From Chryseobacterium flavum (GTDB taxonomy: Bacteria > Bacteroidota > Bacteroidia > Flavobacteriales > Weeksellaceae), in NCBI RefSeq assembly GCF_003385595.1, contig NZ_QNUE01000013.1, forward strand, positions 61,417-125,416: a stretch of DNA of 64,000 nt, read 5' to 3'. How positions within the stretch are numbered: the first letter of the stretch is position 1; each line of letters starts with the position of its first letter. The notes beneath the pieces were generated by a model that did no database searches, had not been told where the DNA came from, and saw only the letters and a program-made list of their open reading frames with translations. Of this stretch, positions 54,208 through 62,489 are shown piece after piece. Made by a program: the position numbers and the translations under genes.

Positions 54208-55121
54208 TAATCAAAAAAAGGAAACTGTATGATCTCACTGAAATAAACAGCTTTTTACAAAACGAAGAAAAATATCACCTACAAATAAGAAATTTCATGC
54301 AGGAAACACAGTCAGAATATCAGGATTTCAGAATACCGGTCCCTCAGGAATTTGAAAATATATTCACCCATTTTTATTTTGCTGAAAACACTTCTGCATA
54401 TCCTGTTACCAAAACATTACTTCCTTCCTATCAAACTTTATTCTTGTTCTGTTTCGGAGAACAGGCAGCCATATCCACCCGCGAGGGTTTGGTAATTGAA
54501 GTTAATAAGTGCCTGCTTTTTGGCCCGGTAAGAAAATCTTTTGAATATACACTGCCATCACAAACTTCAATTCTGGTGGCTAATTTTAAAGATGATGCAT
54601 TTTTCAGATTTTTTGGAAAGCTTGCTCCCCAACACTATCCGGCAGCAGATCCTGATAAGGTTCTGAAAGAAAATTGCTTTACAAACCTTTGGCACCAGCT
54701 CATTGAAATTGATTCACCTGAGGATAGAGTCAACCATATCCTTGAATTTTGCCATCCATATCTGCGGCATCAGGATTCTACCGGTTTACTACTCAGTAAT
54801 CTGGATGACAATTTTTTAAACCCTATAAAGGTAGTAGCAGAACAGACCCAACAGACTGAAAGAAACATTCAGAGAAAGCAAAAAGAACAGTTTGGCTATT
54901 CTTTAAAGGAAATTCACCGCTATAAACGGTTTTTGAATGCCATTAAAATGATAGAAGAAAAGACGGGCGAACAGGAAAGAATCAAATGGTTTACAATAAT
55001 TGATGAATGTGGCTATTATGATCAAAGCCAACTCATTCATGATTTTAAACATTACCTTAACATCCCTCCTGCCCAATATCTGAAACTTCAACAGCATATC
55101 TGCAATCCAAAATCAGACTAG
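54204..55121 (+). CDS. AraC family transcriptional regulator
   Basis: 305 residues. The N-terminal sensor is about 1-185 (VPQEFENIFTHFYFAENTS, SYQTLFLFCFGEQAA). The HTH region starts near 200 (FLNPIKVVAEQTQQTERNIQRKQKEQFGYSLKEIHRYKRFLNAI) and ends with ECGYYDQSQLIHDFKHYLNIPPAQYL. Coupled to the TetR gene by 4-base overlap, so the two regulators are made together. It may activate the downstream oxidoreductase. Ligand unknown. Confidence 0.88.
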   Translation: MIIKKRKLYDLTEINSFLQNEEKYHLQIRNFMQETQSEYQDFRIPVPQEFENIFTHFYFAENTSAYPVTKTLLPSYQTLFLFCFGEQAAISTREGLVIEVNKCLLFGPVRKSFEYTLPSQTSILVANFKDDAFFRFFGKLAPQHYPAADPDKVLKENCFTNLWHQLIEIDSPEDRVNHILEFCHPYLRHQDSTGLLLSNLDDNFLNPIKVVAEQTQQTERNIQRKQKEQFGYSLKEIHRYKRFLNAIKMIEEKTGEQERIKWFTIIDECGYYDQSQLIHDFKHYLNIPPAQYLKLQQHICNPKSD

Positions 55122-55162
55122 GCCATTTCGTTTTCTTACAATTTTTAAAACTTCTGCTACTC

Positions 55163-55170
55163 TAATTTTG
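55163..55170 (+). promoter_or_regulatory. -7 element of the oxidoreductase gene
   Basis: TAATTTTG, exact match, 32 bases before the ATG at 55195. It argues against the in-frame codon at 55168, which lies within the element. Confidence 0.55.
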
Positions 55171-55194
55171 CTAAAGAATTTTAAAAATAAAGTA

Positions 55195-55797
55195 ATGAAA
55201 CATTTAATTATTTATGCACATCCAAACCCCAATAGCTTAAATTATGCGCTTCTGCAACACGTTGCAGATATTCTGAAATCGGAACACAATGAAATCAGAA
55301 TCCGGAATCTCTATAAAATCAATTTTGACCCGGTTTTATCATGTTCAGATATGGAAGGACAACGGTCGGGAAAAGTTGCTGATGATGTAAAAGCCGAACA
55401 GGAATTCATTTCATGGGCAGAACATATTACTTTCATTTATCCGATATGGTGGACGGGTTTGCCTGCCCTTATGAAAGGATATATTGACCGTGTTTTTAGC
55501 TATGGCTTCGCTTATTGTTATGAACAGGGTATACAAAAGGGCCTTCTGAAAGGGAAAAAAGTAATAATTATCAATACCCACGGAAAATCCAGGGAAGAAT
55601 ACAGACAGTCAGGAATGGATAAAGCCCTTACACTGACTTCAGATCATGGAATTTTCACTTATTCCGGACTTGAGATTATCCAACATTTCTTTTTTGATAA
55701 AGCCGACAGGGCTTCTACTGAAGATCTGAAAACATGGAAAGAACAGATTAATTATGTATATTCCCAATCCGCCCAGTCTACTATTCAAATGGCATAA
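55195..55797 (+). CDS. NAD(P)H-dependent oxidoreductase, flavodoxin-like fold
   Basis: 200 residues from the ATG at 55195. MKHLIIYAHPNPNSLNYALLQHVADIL is the FMN-binding start, YPIWWTGLPALMKGYIDRVFSYGFAY is the WWTGxP signature of the MdaB/KefF/NQO family, and IINTHGKSREEYRQSG is a later loop. A quinone or electrophile reductase is likely. It follows the TetR-AraC pair with its own promoter and is the natural effector gene of that group. Confidence 0.9.
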   Translation: MKHLIIYAHPNPNSLNYALLQHVADILKSEHNEIRIRNLYKINFDPVLSCSDMEGQRSGKVADDVKAEQEFISWAEHITFIYPIWWTGLPALMKGYIDRVFSYGFAYCYEQGIQKGLLKGKKVIIINTHGKSREEYRQSGMDKALTLTSDHGIFTYSGLEIIQHFFFDKADRASTEDLKTWKEQINYVYSQSAQSTIQMA

Positions 55798-55935
55798 TAT
55801 TCGCATCATACTTGATAAGTAAAATTGTTTTGAACCATTATTTTAGACCATTAGATTTGGTTTATTTACAGTGATTCTGTAAAACATCCTTACCTAATGG
55901 TTTAAATATTGGATTTTTCAGAAAGAAGTTTTTGC

Positions 55936-55943
55936 TATATTTG
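55936..55943 (+). promoter_or_regulatory. -7 promoter element of the tyrS leader
   Basis: TATATTTG, exact match, followed by CAGAT and the leader-peptide ATG (6 bases from G to A), so the transcript should start at or near that ATG. A TTG at 55909-55911 lies at a slightly long distance upstream. Confidence 0.6.
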
Positions 55944-55948
55944 CAGAT

Positions 55949-56032
55949 ATGAAACATTTAAACAGCATATTGCGTTTACCTTTTTTCAGTGAGTATTACT
56001 CCCGTTCTATCGTTCGGGAAGATTTGCTATAG
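55949..56032 (+). CDS. tyrS leader peptide with tandem Tyr codons
   Basis: 27 codons plus TAG, starting at the ATG 55949 directly behind a TATATTTG promoter. The peptide begins MKHLNSILRLPFF and contains Tyr16-Tyr17 (codons TAT TAC at 55994-55999) within SEYYSRS. Two adjacent Tyr codons in a short peptide before tyrosyl-tRNA synthetase are what a ribosome-stalling attenuator needs. There is no other known role. It is too short for a stable enzyme and shows no signal peptide. Confidence 0.75.
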   Translation: MKHLNSILRLPFFSEYYSRSIVREDLL

Positions 56033-56095
56033 TTATAATTCAGTACAATAATTTAATTTATATAGAACCCGGACATATGTTGTCCGGGTTTTTTT
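56000..56095 (+). promoter_or_regulatory. tyrS attenuator: antiterminator and terminator
   Basis: Three mutually exclusive pairings are visible. (1:2) TCCCG 56000-56004 with CGGGA 56015-56019, starting right behind the Tyr codons. (2:3) GTTCGGG 56012-56018 with CCCGGAC 56068-56074, seven pairs with one G-U. (3:4) AACCCGGACA 56066-56075 with TGTCCGGGTT 56081-56090, ten pairs followed by T, an intrinsic terminator. A ribosome stalled at Tyr16/17 would cover segment 1 and leave segment 2 free to block the terminator. A ribosome that reaches the TAG would cover segment 2 and let the terminator form. Confidence 0.75.
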
Positions 56096-56112
56096 ATTAA
56101 AATCCATTTATT

Positions 56113-57312
56113 ATGATTCAAATATTACAGGAAAATGTGGCGATAACCCTCCCGGAAAACGGGTTGGAAGAAAAATTAGAGCAAGCCGGCAAAGAAAACA
56201 GAAAGTTGATAATTAAACTTGGTTTTGATCCCACTGCTCCGGACCTGCATCTCGGACACGCAGTGGTGCTGAAAAAGCTAAGACAGTTTCAGGACCTGGG
56301 GCATCAGATCATTATTGTCGTAGGAAGTTTCACAGCAAGAATCGGGGATCCGACAGGAAAAAACAAAGCCAGAAAACCCCTGAGTGCCGAACAGGTAGAA
56401 CATAATGCGCAAACCTACATCACCCAGCTCTCCAAAGTAATTGATGTTGAGAAAACTAAAATCCTTTTTAATTCGGACTGGCTGAACATACTTAACTTTT
56501 CAGAAGTTATTCAGCTTTTGTCAAAAGTTACGGTAGCACAACTGATGCACAGAAATGATTTTAACAAGCGGTTTACAGAAAATACTCCCATCGCCCTGCA
56601 TGAATTGGTTTATCCCGTTCTACAGGGTTTTGATTCTGTCCAGATTGCATGTGATATTGAAATGGGAGGCACTGATCAGCTTTTCAACTGTACAATGGGA
56701 AGGCAATTGCAGGAAGCTCATCAGATGCCGGCACAGATTGTCATGTGTATGCCTCTTCTTAAAGGGCTGGACGGAAAAGAAAAAATGAGTAAATCCCTGA
56801 ACAATACCATAGGTCTGACCGATACTCCCAATGAAATGTTTGGTAAAGTGATGTCTATTCCAGATTCTCTGATCAGCGAATTTATTGATCTCACAACTGA
56901 TTTTACTCCAGAAGAAAAAGCAAAATTACAATCGAAAATAGAAAAAGGGACGAACCCCATGATTATAAAAAAGCTGGTGGCAAAAAATATTATCTGTCAA
57001 TACCATAATGAAGCCTCGGCTGAAAACGCAGAACAGTTTTTTGTTAATCAGTTTCAGAATAAAAATTTTGAAGAAAAAATATTTGACCCTGTTCTTATTG
57101 ATTCATTAATCCATAATGGAGGTAAAGCAACTTTATTGGAACTTTGTCATCAGTTAAAAGGAGACCTCAGCAAATCGGCGGTCCGAAGATTAATTGAAAA
57201 TGGAGGGATACAGGTTGACAATACTAAAGTTACCGATCCCGATAAAGACATGGAACTGCGGGTCAACACAAAGATCAGAATAGGTAAAAGAGGATTTTTT
57301 GAGCTGATATAA
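56113..57312 (+). CDS. tyrS: Tyrosyl-tRNA synthetase
   Basis: 399 residues, class I synthetase. HIGH motif H46-L-G-H49 (DLHLGHAVVLKKL), tyrosine/tRNA pocket MGGTDQLFNCTMGRQL, KMSKS at 224-228, and a C-terminal S4-like RNA-binding part (SKSAVRRLIENGGIQVDNTKVTDPDKDMELRVNTKIRIGKRGFFEL). Charges tRNA-Tyr. Its 5' leader carries a Tyr-codon leader peptide, antiterminator and terminator (55949-56095), so expression should rise when charged tRNA-Tyr falls. Confidence 0.97.
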   Translation: MIQILQENVAITLPENGLEEKLEQAGKENRKLIIKLGFDPTAPDLHLGHAVVLKKLRQFQDLGHQIIIVVGSFTARIGDPTGKNKARKPLSAEQVEHNAQTYITQLSKVIDVEKTKILFNSDWLNILNFSEVIQLLSKVTVAQLMHRNDFNKRFTENTPIALHELVYPVLQGFDSVQIACDIEMGGTDQLFNCTMGRQLQEAHQMPAQIVMCMPLLKGLDGKEKMSKSLNNTIGLTDTPNEMFGKVMSIPDSLISEFIDLTTDFTPEEKAKLQSKIEKGTNPMIIKKLVAKNIICQYHNEASAENAEQFFVNQFQNKNFEEKIFDPVLIDSLIHNGGKATLLELCHQLKGDLSKSAVRRLIENGGIQVDNTKVTDPDKDMELRVNTKIRIGKRGFFELI

Positions 57313-57411
57313 ATTAAATCATACAACCAATATCTTTATCATCTTTCCTTTCCTGGTTCGGGTTAAATCAATATATTCGTTTCTCTAGAATAACGTCACT
57401 AAATTATCGAT

Positions 57412-57858
57412 ATGGAACCGGATCTGTATTATCAAAAAGCCGATGAAAAGGATATTGATTTTCTCCTCGATCTGAGAATGAAAACTATGAATCCACATTA
57501 TACGGAATCAAATTTACCAACTGACCGTGAAACAACTCTTCAAAGGATTTTATACAGGTTTGATAAAGCTCATATTATTTTTTTACATCATCAGCCTGTA
57601 GGCCTGTTAAAAATAAACAGAACCGATGAAAAAACAGAAGTTCTTCAACTTCAGATCCTTCCTGATCTGCAAGGTCGCGGATTAGGAAAAAAAATTCTGA
57701 AGGATATTCTGGATGAAGCTTCTGTAAGCGGGAAAACAGTAACCTTAAGTGTTTTAAAAACCAATAAAGCACAACATCTGTATTCCCGTTTAGGGTTCAG
57801 GATTGTCGGGGAAGATCAATATTCTTATTTTATGGAATTTCCCGGAAAAGATATATAA
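57412..57858 (+). CDS. GNAT family N-acetyltransferase
   Basis: 148 residues. The acetyl-CoA pyrophosphate loop is LPDLQGRGLGKKILKDIL (QGRGLGKK), preceded by the strand EVLQLQILP, and the last part, KTVTLSVLKTNKAQHLYSRLGFRIVGEDQYSYFME, is the typical C-terminal fold. Substrate unknown. It is the plus-strand neighbour of the convergent Ter-type module and not obviously related to it. Confidence 0.88.
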   Translation: MEPDLYYQKADEKDIDFLLDLRMKTMNPHYTESNLPTDRETTLQRILYRFDKAHIIFLHHQPVGLLKINRTDEKTEVLQLQILPDLQGRGLGKKILKDILDEASVSGKTVTLSVLKTNKAQHLYSRLGFRIVGEDQYSYFMEFPGKDI

Positions 57859-57904
57859 ATACAGAGGTTTTTAAGTCACGGAAAACCACCGGATAAACAT
57901 CAGG

Positions 57905-59434
57905 CTAACTGACAGGTGCCGATTGTTGATTGGCCATTGTTACATAAATAAGCCTTCCGCCTTCTTCTGTGGAAAGTAATACTTTTTTACCATCGGTCAA
58001 TTCTAACATAGAACCTGGCGGAATTTCTTTCTGCTCTGTGATATCTTTCATTCCTGATAAGCTTTGGTTTACCAATATCCATTTTCCCTGATGGAATGTA
58101 AAATATCCTACAGGCATTTTATCCTGCATAGTCAGATTTTCGTTTCTTATCACTTTTCTGGAAACATGCCACTTGAAAAGATATTGATTATGATAGACCA
58201 TCAGTCTGTGATTTTCCGGCTTCCATACCTTATCATCAAATTTAAAATATAAATCTAAAACAGGTAATGTTCCCTGGTGCGGTGTTCCGCAAAACGGGCA
58301 TTTTGGATTACTGGTGTTATCAAAAACGTACCATTTTTCATTACAGCCGGAATTATAACAAGGTTGAATCAGGTCTACTGTTTTCAGCAATGCAGTTTCC
58401 CATTCATTGGCTGTGGGACGTTTGATCGGATCATGCAGCCCGTCTATAAATGTTTTCCGGAACAGTTCTGAAATATAAGGCCCTGTAACGGTATACGGAA
58501 TTTTCAGAGGATCACCCCAGAATGCATCCCATTTTCTGAGATGATCAGCTTTTACATGATTGGAAGGATCTTCCGGATGTTCTACAAACATTGCTTTATC
58601 TCCCATGGATATAATTTCATCTTTTTCAGAGTCAAGATCCCAGATCTTCCCTCCACGCAACGGATGCCTTCTCAACAGATACATATAGATCAAAACGGCA
58701 AGGGCATGAAGATCCGTTTTCTGATTGGGTAAATGTCTGCCGGGATCTTTAATATCCAGATGTTGGGTTTTTAAAACCTCAGGAGCAATAAAATCTGCAG
58801 TTCCTATAACTTCAGGAGGAAATAGCTTTGGAACAACAAGGCCATCAATATCAATAATACATGCAGATTTCGTAACAGGGTCCACCAGAATATTATTATA
58901 AGAAAGATCAGAATGTGCCAAACCCATCTGATGCAGCTTTTTTACTCCTCTGCTGATATTAATTGCGATCTGGAAATAGCTTAGCCAATCACCCAATTCA
59001 GACTGATCCAGCCTCAACGGATACTGCTGGTTTCTAAACATAGGAGCTGTAAACCACTTCCCAACTTTATCCTGTCCCTGGATATTATCCGAACCAATAT
59101 AACCTTTGGCAAAATAAAATTTATTGTGGTAAACAGGAACTACAATTCCTGTGAGTTTATTTTTTTCAACAATATCATAAGGCCATCTGAATATTTCGTT
59201 CAGAAAATATTCGGAAGCATTTCCGTTCCGTATACTCTGCAGATAGGTGGAAACAATTCTCATGATCCTTTCTTTTTGCCCTTCGTCCAGCGGATTTCGA
59301 TAGAAAGCAACCACGTATTCTTTATCAGGCGAAAAATAAACATCTTTCACACCACCCCGGACAGGGGTTTCATCTACATATTCATAGGATTTGGCTGTGT
59401 CCAGGACAGAAACAACCTTAATGGTCTTTTTCAT
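57905..59434 (-). CDS. TerY-P-type protein kinase with Zn ribbon
   Basis: 509 residues. Kinase fold at 20-350: Gly loop G27-G-V-K-D-V-Y33, catalytic loop H174-S-D176...N181 (HSDLSYNN), D195-I-D197-G198 in place of DFG, and DFIAPEVL (APE). The usual VAxK beta3 lysine is not present: the segment reads VVAFYR. A Zn ribbon follows (CYNSGC ... CPFCGTPHQG, about 355-385), then a beta-rich tail (about 385-509) that could be FHA-like. It is the last gene of the Ter module, 5 bases after the PP2C gene. Such kinases pair with vWA and PP2C proteins in the TerY-P triad. Confidence 0.85.
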   Translation of the reverse strand: MKKTIKVVSVLDTAKSYEYVDETPVRGGVKDVYFSPDKEYVVAFYRNPLDEGQKERIMRIVSTYLQSIRNGNASEYFLNEIFRWPYDIVEKNKLTGIVVPVYHNKFYFAKGYIGSDNIQGQDKVGKWFTAPMFRNQQYPLRLDQSELGDWLSYFQIAINISRGVKKLHQMGLAHSDLSYNNILVDPVTKSACIIDIDGLVVPKLFPPEVIGTADFIAPEVLKTQHLDIKDPGRHLPNQKTDLHALAVLIYMYLLRRHPLRGGKIWDLDSEKDEIISMGDKAMFVEHPEDPSNHVKADHLRKWDAFWGDPLKIPYTVTGPYISELFRKTFIDGLHDPIKRPTANEWETALLKTVDLIQPCYNSGCNEKWYVFDNTSNPKCPFCGTPHQGTLPVLDLYFKFDDKVWKPENHRLMVYHNQYLFKWHVSRKVIRNENLTMQDKMPVGYFTFHQGKWILVNQSLSGMKDITEQKEIPPGSMLELTDGKKVLLSTEEGGRLIYVTMANQQSAPVS

Positions 59435-59439
59435 GGATA

Positions 59440-60714
59440 TTAATAAATTATTGCCAATGTACGGTCATCGTGATTTCCCCTACTCCAGAAATCGCTCCAA
59501 ATTAAAAGCTGTTCATCAATTTTCTCATCATTGATAAAATCTGCTTTCGTACAGTCATCATTATTCCCGGCAAGGTCTTCAAAAAATAATTTCCAGCTTT
59601 CTGTGTCTTCCAGTTTATTTTCTGTGGTAAATTTAGGATCATAAATACCGTCTGTCATCAGTACCAGATAGGAAAAATCTTCTACACACGTAATCTGAAA
59701 ACGGGAAGCTATTTTATCGTTAAAAATTTCTTTCATCGTGATAAAACGGGTACCGCCGCCAAATTCTCCCACATCCATTTGATTCAAAAGCTTGATTTCA
59801 GAAAAGTCCGTATTGATCAGATTGATCGGGCAATCTCCCACTCCAAAGCTCAGAATGACATATCCGAAACTGAACTTTTTAAGCAATGTAAAAATAAGTG
59901 TTGCATGCAGATCATTTAAAGAAAGAGCATTTTCTGCTGCTGTTTTTTCTAATCTGTGATAAACATTTAAAACACTTTCCGATAAGATATTGATGATATT
60001 CTGCTTAGTTTCTGACTGTTCTTCAATGGAAGATTGGGAAGCAAACAGAAGATTGATGTGATCTTCAATCCGGTTTAAAACCTGTGAACTGAAAAATTGA
60101 TTAACTGTTGTCGTTGCCAGTCTTGAACCTTCTCTTGCTGCTGTTGCTGAACCTGCCCCATCTGAAACAGAAACAATATTCCAATCTAAGGGAAGCGTAT
60201 TTACTGCAAAATCATCTTCACGAAATTTTCCTTCATGGGCGTGAGACCGGCCTCTTTTGGAAGCAACCACAATTTTCTTGTCTGAAAACAGACCTTTAAA
60301 TGAGTCTTCTTCAGATTTATAAAAGACGGCATTTTTATCGCTTGGAATATTTTTCCAAAGATCTTTTGGATCTGCGTTCACAAACAGCTGTATTTTCTTT
60401 GTCTCAATATGGTTCTGATCATGGATGTGATAAAACTGAACATCCAGATGATACATATTATTGGTAACCGGAGTTCCTGAAATTATATTATTTTCAAAAT
60501 GAAGTCCTGTTTCTTCCAGGTTTCTGATATTCTGGATCTTTATGTTCGGAAAGTTTTCCATGTTAAAACCGAATTCATAGAACTGCTTTGCACTGGCATT
60601 TTTCAAAACCCAATGATCCTCTTTGAATTCTTCCTTTTCTTTATAAATAAGAGCTTGTTCCATTGTCTTCGTTTTAGATTCTGAACCTGATTTCCGAAAA
60701 AATTTACCCATCAT
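59440..60714 (-). CDS. PP2C-type phosphatase with N-terminal Ig-like domain
   Basis: 424 residues. The PP2C domain (about 150-424) has KRGRSHAHEGKFREDDF (catalytic R and DD 167-168), VSVSDGAGSATAAREG (metal Asp in DGAGS), LVLMTDGIYDP and the final DDRTLAIIY. The metal-binding set appears complete, so Ser/Thr phosphatase activity is likely. Residues about 40-115 (FGFNMENFPNIKIQNIRNLEETGLHFENNIISGTPVTNNMYHLDVQFYHI) look like a putative-Ig (He_PIG) fold, an unusual fusion. ATG overlaps the stop of the vWA-Zn-ribbon gene (TAATG). It should reverse the kinase encoded next. Confidence 0.87.
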   Translation of the reverse strand: MMGKFFRKSGSESKTKTMEQALIYKEKEEFKEDHWVLKNASAKQFYEFGFNMENFPNIKIQNIRNLEETGLHFENNIISGTPVTNNMYHLDVQFYHIHDQNHIETKKIQLFVNADPKDLWKNIPSDKNAVFYKSEEDSFKGLFSDKKIVVASKRGRSHAHEGKFREDDFAVNTLPLDWNIVSVSDGAGSATAAREGSRLATTTVNQFFSSQVLNRIEDHINLLFASQSSIEEQSETKQNIINILSESVLNVYHRLEKTAAENALSLNDLHATLIFTLLKKFSFGYVILSFGVGDCPINLINTDFSEIKLLNQMDVGEFGGGTRFITMKEIFNDKIASRFQITCVEDFSYLVLMTDGIYDPKFTTENKLEDTESWKLFFEDLAGNNDDCTKADFINDEKIDEQLLIWSDFWSRGNHDDRTLAIIY

Positions 60715-61757
60715 TAGCCCAGGGTTCTGTTAATATCAAATCCTCCTCCTGAATATCCATAATAATCTGAAGTTCCGCACCATGGGCATTTGCTGTATCC
60801 TTCTCCTCTTAAGCAATGAATACCACCACAAGAACAGGTAGCCAATGCAATAGGATTGGCACAATGAGGGCATGAAGTTCCTCCATCCAACTCTTCTATA
60901 TTGATTTTAAGATGCGTTTTCTGATTGGAAGAAAGCCTGTAATATGCTTTTTCATCAATTTTATAGGCACCGTCCAGTCTGTAATATCTTGTAGCCATTC
61001 CCGGTATGCTGGATTCTGCAAATGTTTTTTTAAACTTCATCAGGTAAAGCCTTTCTGTTTCCTGGCATTTTCCGTTCAACACTACAAAATTATTGTCCGG
61101 GAATCTCTGCTCCATTTCAGGATCTACCTTTTCAAGAATAAGAGAATCAATTTTGGATAAGTTAATTCCTTCTTTTTTTGCTTCTGTTACACTCTGGCTG
61201 GTAGTTTTTATAGAATCTGTCACCCATCTGAAAAACTCTTTGTAAGAATTTTCATCCGAGTTATTAAACAATAAAACGTGATCTGCCAGTGAACCCAATA
61301 ATTTGTAATTTGTATTTTCTCCTATGGACACAGCAATTGTATTGGATTTTCCGTTATACCTGGTATTCCATCTCTCTATAGCTTTAGTGGCATCATCAGT
61401 AGGAACTCCGTCAGTAAATAAAAAGATAATAGGCTTCCAGTCACCTTTTCTATCATAAGTTGTTTTAACAATATCACGGTCTATACAATCCATTACTTTG
61501 ATCAGCCCCTGAGATAATGATGTACCGCTTCCAATCGGAATTTTTGGAGGATAAAAGCTGATAATATCCTGAAGTGGAGTTATCACTTCGGCTTCCCCTG
61601 CGAAACCTATAATGGAAATGTAGACCGTTTCCAAAGAATAAGGATCTTTTTTTAAGTCTCTGATAATATTGGCGATACCTTCCTGTACCTGCTCAATCGG
61701 CTCTCCGACCATAGATTCGGAAACGTCCACTAAAAAGTAAATCGGCAGTCTTCTCAT
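60714..61757 (-). CDS. TerY-like vWA protein with C-terminal Zn ribbon
   Basis: 347 residues. vWA/MIDAS start PIYFLVDVSESMVGEP (D11-x-S13-x-S15), conserved GSGTSLSQGL and FLFTDGVPTDDATK. The C-terminal about 50 residues carry a Zn ribbon: CPHC, CSCGGIHC and CPWCGTSDYYG. The layout is that of TerY proteins from the TerY-P triad. MIDAS should bind Mg2+ and a partner acid. It follows the other vWA gene by 15 bases and overlaps the PP2C gene by one base. Confidence 0.88.
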   Translation of the reverse strand: MRRLPIYFLVDVSESMVGEPIEQVQEGIANIIRDLKKDPYSLETVYISIIGFAGEAEVITPLQDIISFYPPKIPIGSGTSLSQGLIKVMDCIDRDIVKTTYDRKGDWKPIIFLFTDGVPTDDATKAIERWNTRYNGKSNTIAVSIGENTNYKLLGSLADHVLLFNNSDENSYKEFFRWVTDSIKTTSQSVTEAKKEGINLSKIDSLILEKVDPEMEQRFPDNNFVVLNGKCQETERLYLMKFKKTFAESSIPGMATRYYRLDGAYKIDEKAYYRLSSNQKTHLKINIEELDGGTSCPHCANPIALATCSCGGIHCLRGEGYSKCPWCGTSDYYGYSGGGFDINRTLG

Positions 61758-61772
61758 AATAGTAAGACAGTT

Positions 61773-62411
61773 TTAAATAATAATATTAAGTTCGGAGGGA
61801 GGAGGTGGCAATGTCATGCTTTCTCCCGTACTTTGTGATTGTCCTCCCTGAGTAATGGAAGAGCTTACCCATTTGAAAAAAGAAGAAAGAGTAATTGCAT
61901 CTGTTGTGTCAAGTTTTACGACGTGATCCGTCAGTTCCTTAAGAAACTGTTCATCTGCCTTAGGACCGGCTGCACATCCTACAATAGCACCAAATTCAAG
62001 ACCTTTGATCACAGGAATCATCTGCCGGTACTTCTGAATATCCGAAGGCTTTCCATCAGTGAAAATAAAGAGTAGCGGCTGCCAGTCTCCTTTCGTATCA
62101 GCGGTTTCTTTTACCTGATCTTTTTTCACCAGCTCTGAAACCAATTCCAATGCTGCTCCGGTATGCGTAGGCCCACTATCAGGGCAGGTAATTTCCATAG
62201 GATAAAAACCTGCCAGGGCTGTCAGTGGAATAATATTTTTGACCTCCCTGTCAAAAGTAATAACACTTAAATGGAGACTGTCCATTGCCTGCGGATCAGC
62301 ACGAAGCATGCTGATGAGCCCGTTAAAACCATTATTAAGGGCCTGTATCGGTTCTCCGTTCATGGAGCCAGACGTATCCAGTAAAAAATAGGCTAATAAT
62401 CTTCTGGTCAT
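61773..62411 (-). CDS. TerY-like vWA protein
   Basis: 212 residues from the ATG at 62411 (a TTG further upstream is not needed). The MIDAS motif is D12-T-S14-G-S16 (LLDTSGSMNGEP), with SGPTHTGAALELV as the second loop and IFTDGKPSD as the Asp loop. The last 30 residues are Pro/Gln-rich (SQSTGESMTLPPPP). No Zn ribbon, unlike its partner at 60714-61757. TerY-type vWA proteins link TerD complexes to the kinase/phosphatase pair. Confidence 0.88.
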   Translation of the reverse strand: MTRRLLAYFLLDTSGSMNGEPIQALNNGFNGLISMLRADPQAMDSLHLSVITFDREVKNIIPLTALAGFYPMEITCPDSGPTHTGAALELVSELVKKDQVKETADTKGDWQPLLFIFTDGKPSDIQKYRQMIPVIKGLEFGAIVGCAAGPKADEQFLKELTDHVVKLDTTDAITLSSFFKWVSSSITQGGQSQSTGESMTLPPPPSELNIII

Positions 62412-62489
62412 TATAAAGAATTTTAATTCTGGACCGGCAAAAGAGATCAAAACTTTATACCGGCTTTTGTTTGTATTAAAATAGAAGGT

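Noticed and set aside
55798..56112. T-box riboswitch before tyrS
   Set aside because: No specifier loop or T-box consensus; the leader peptide and three-way pairing explain the region better.
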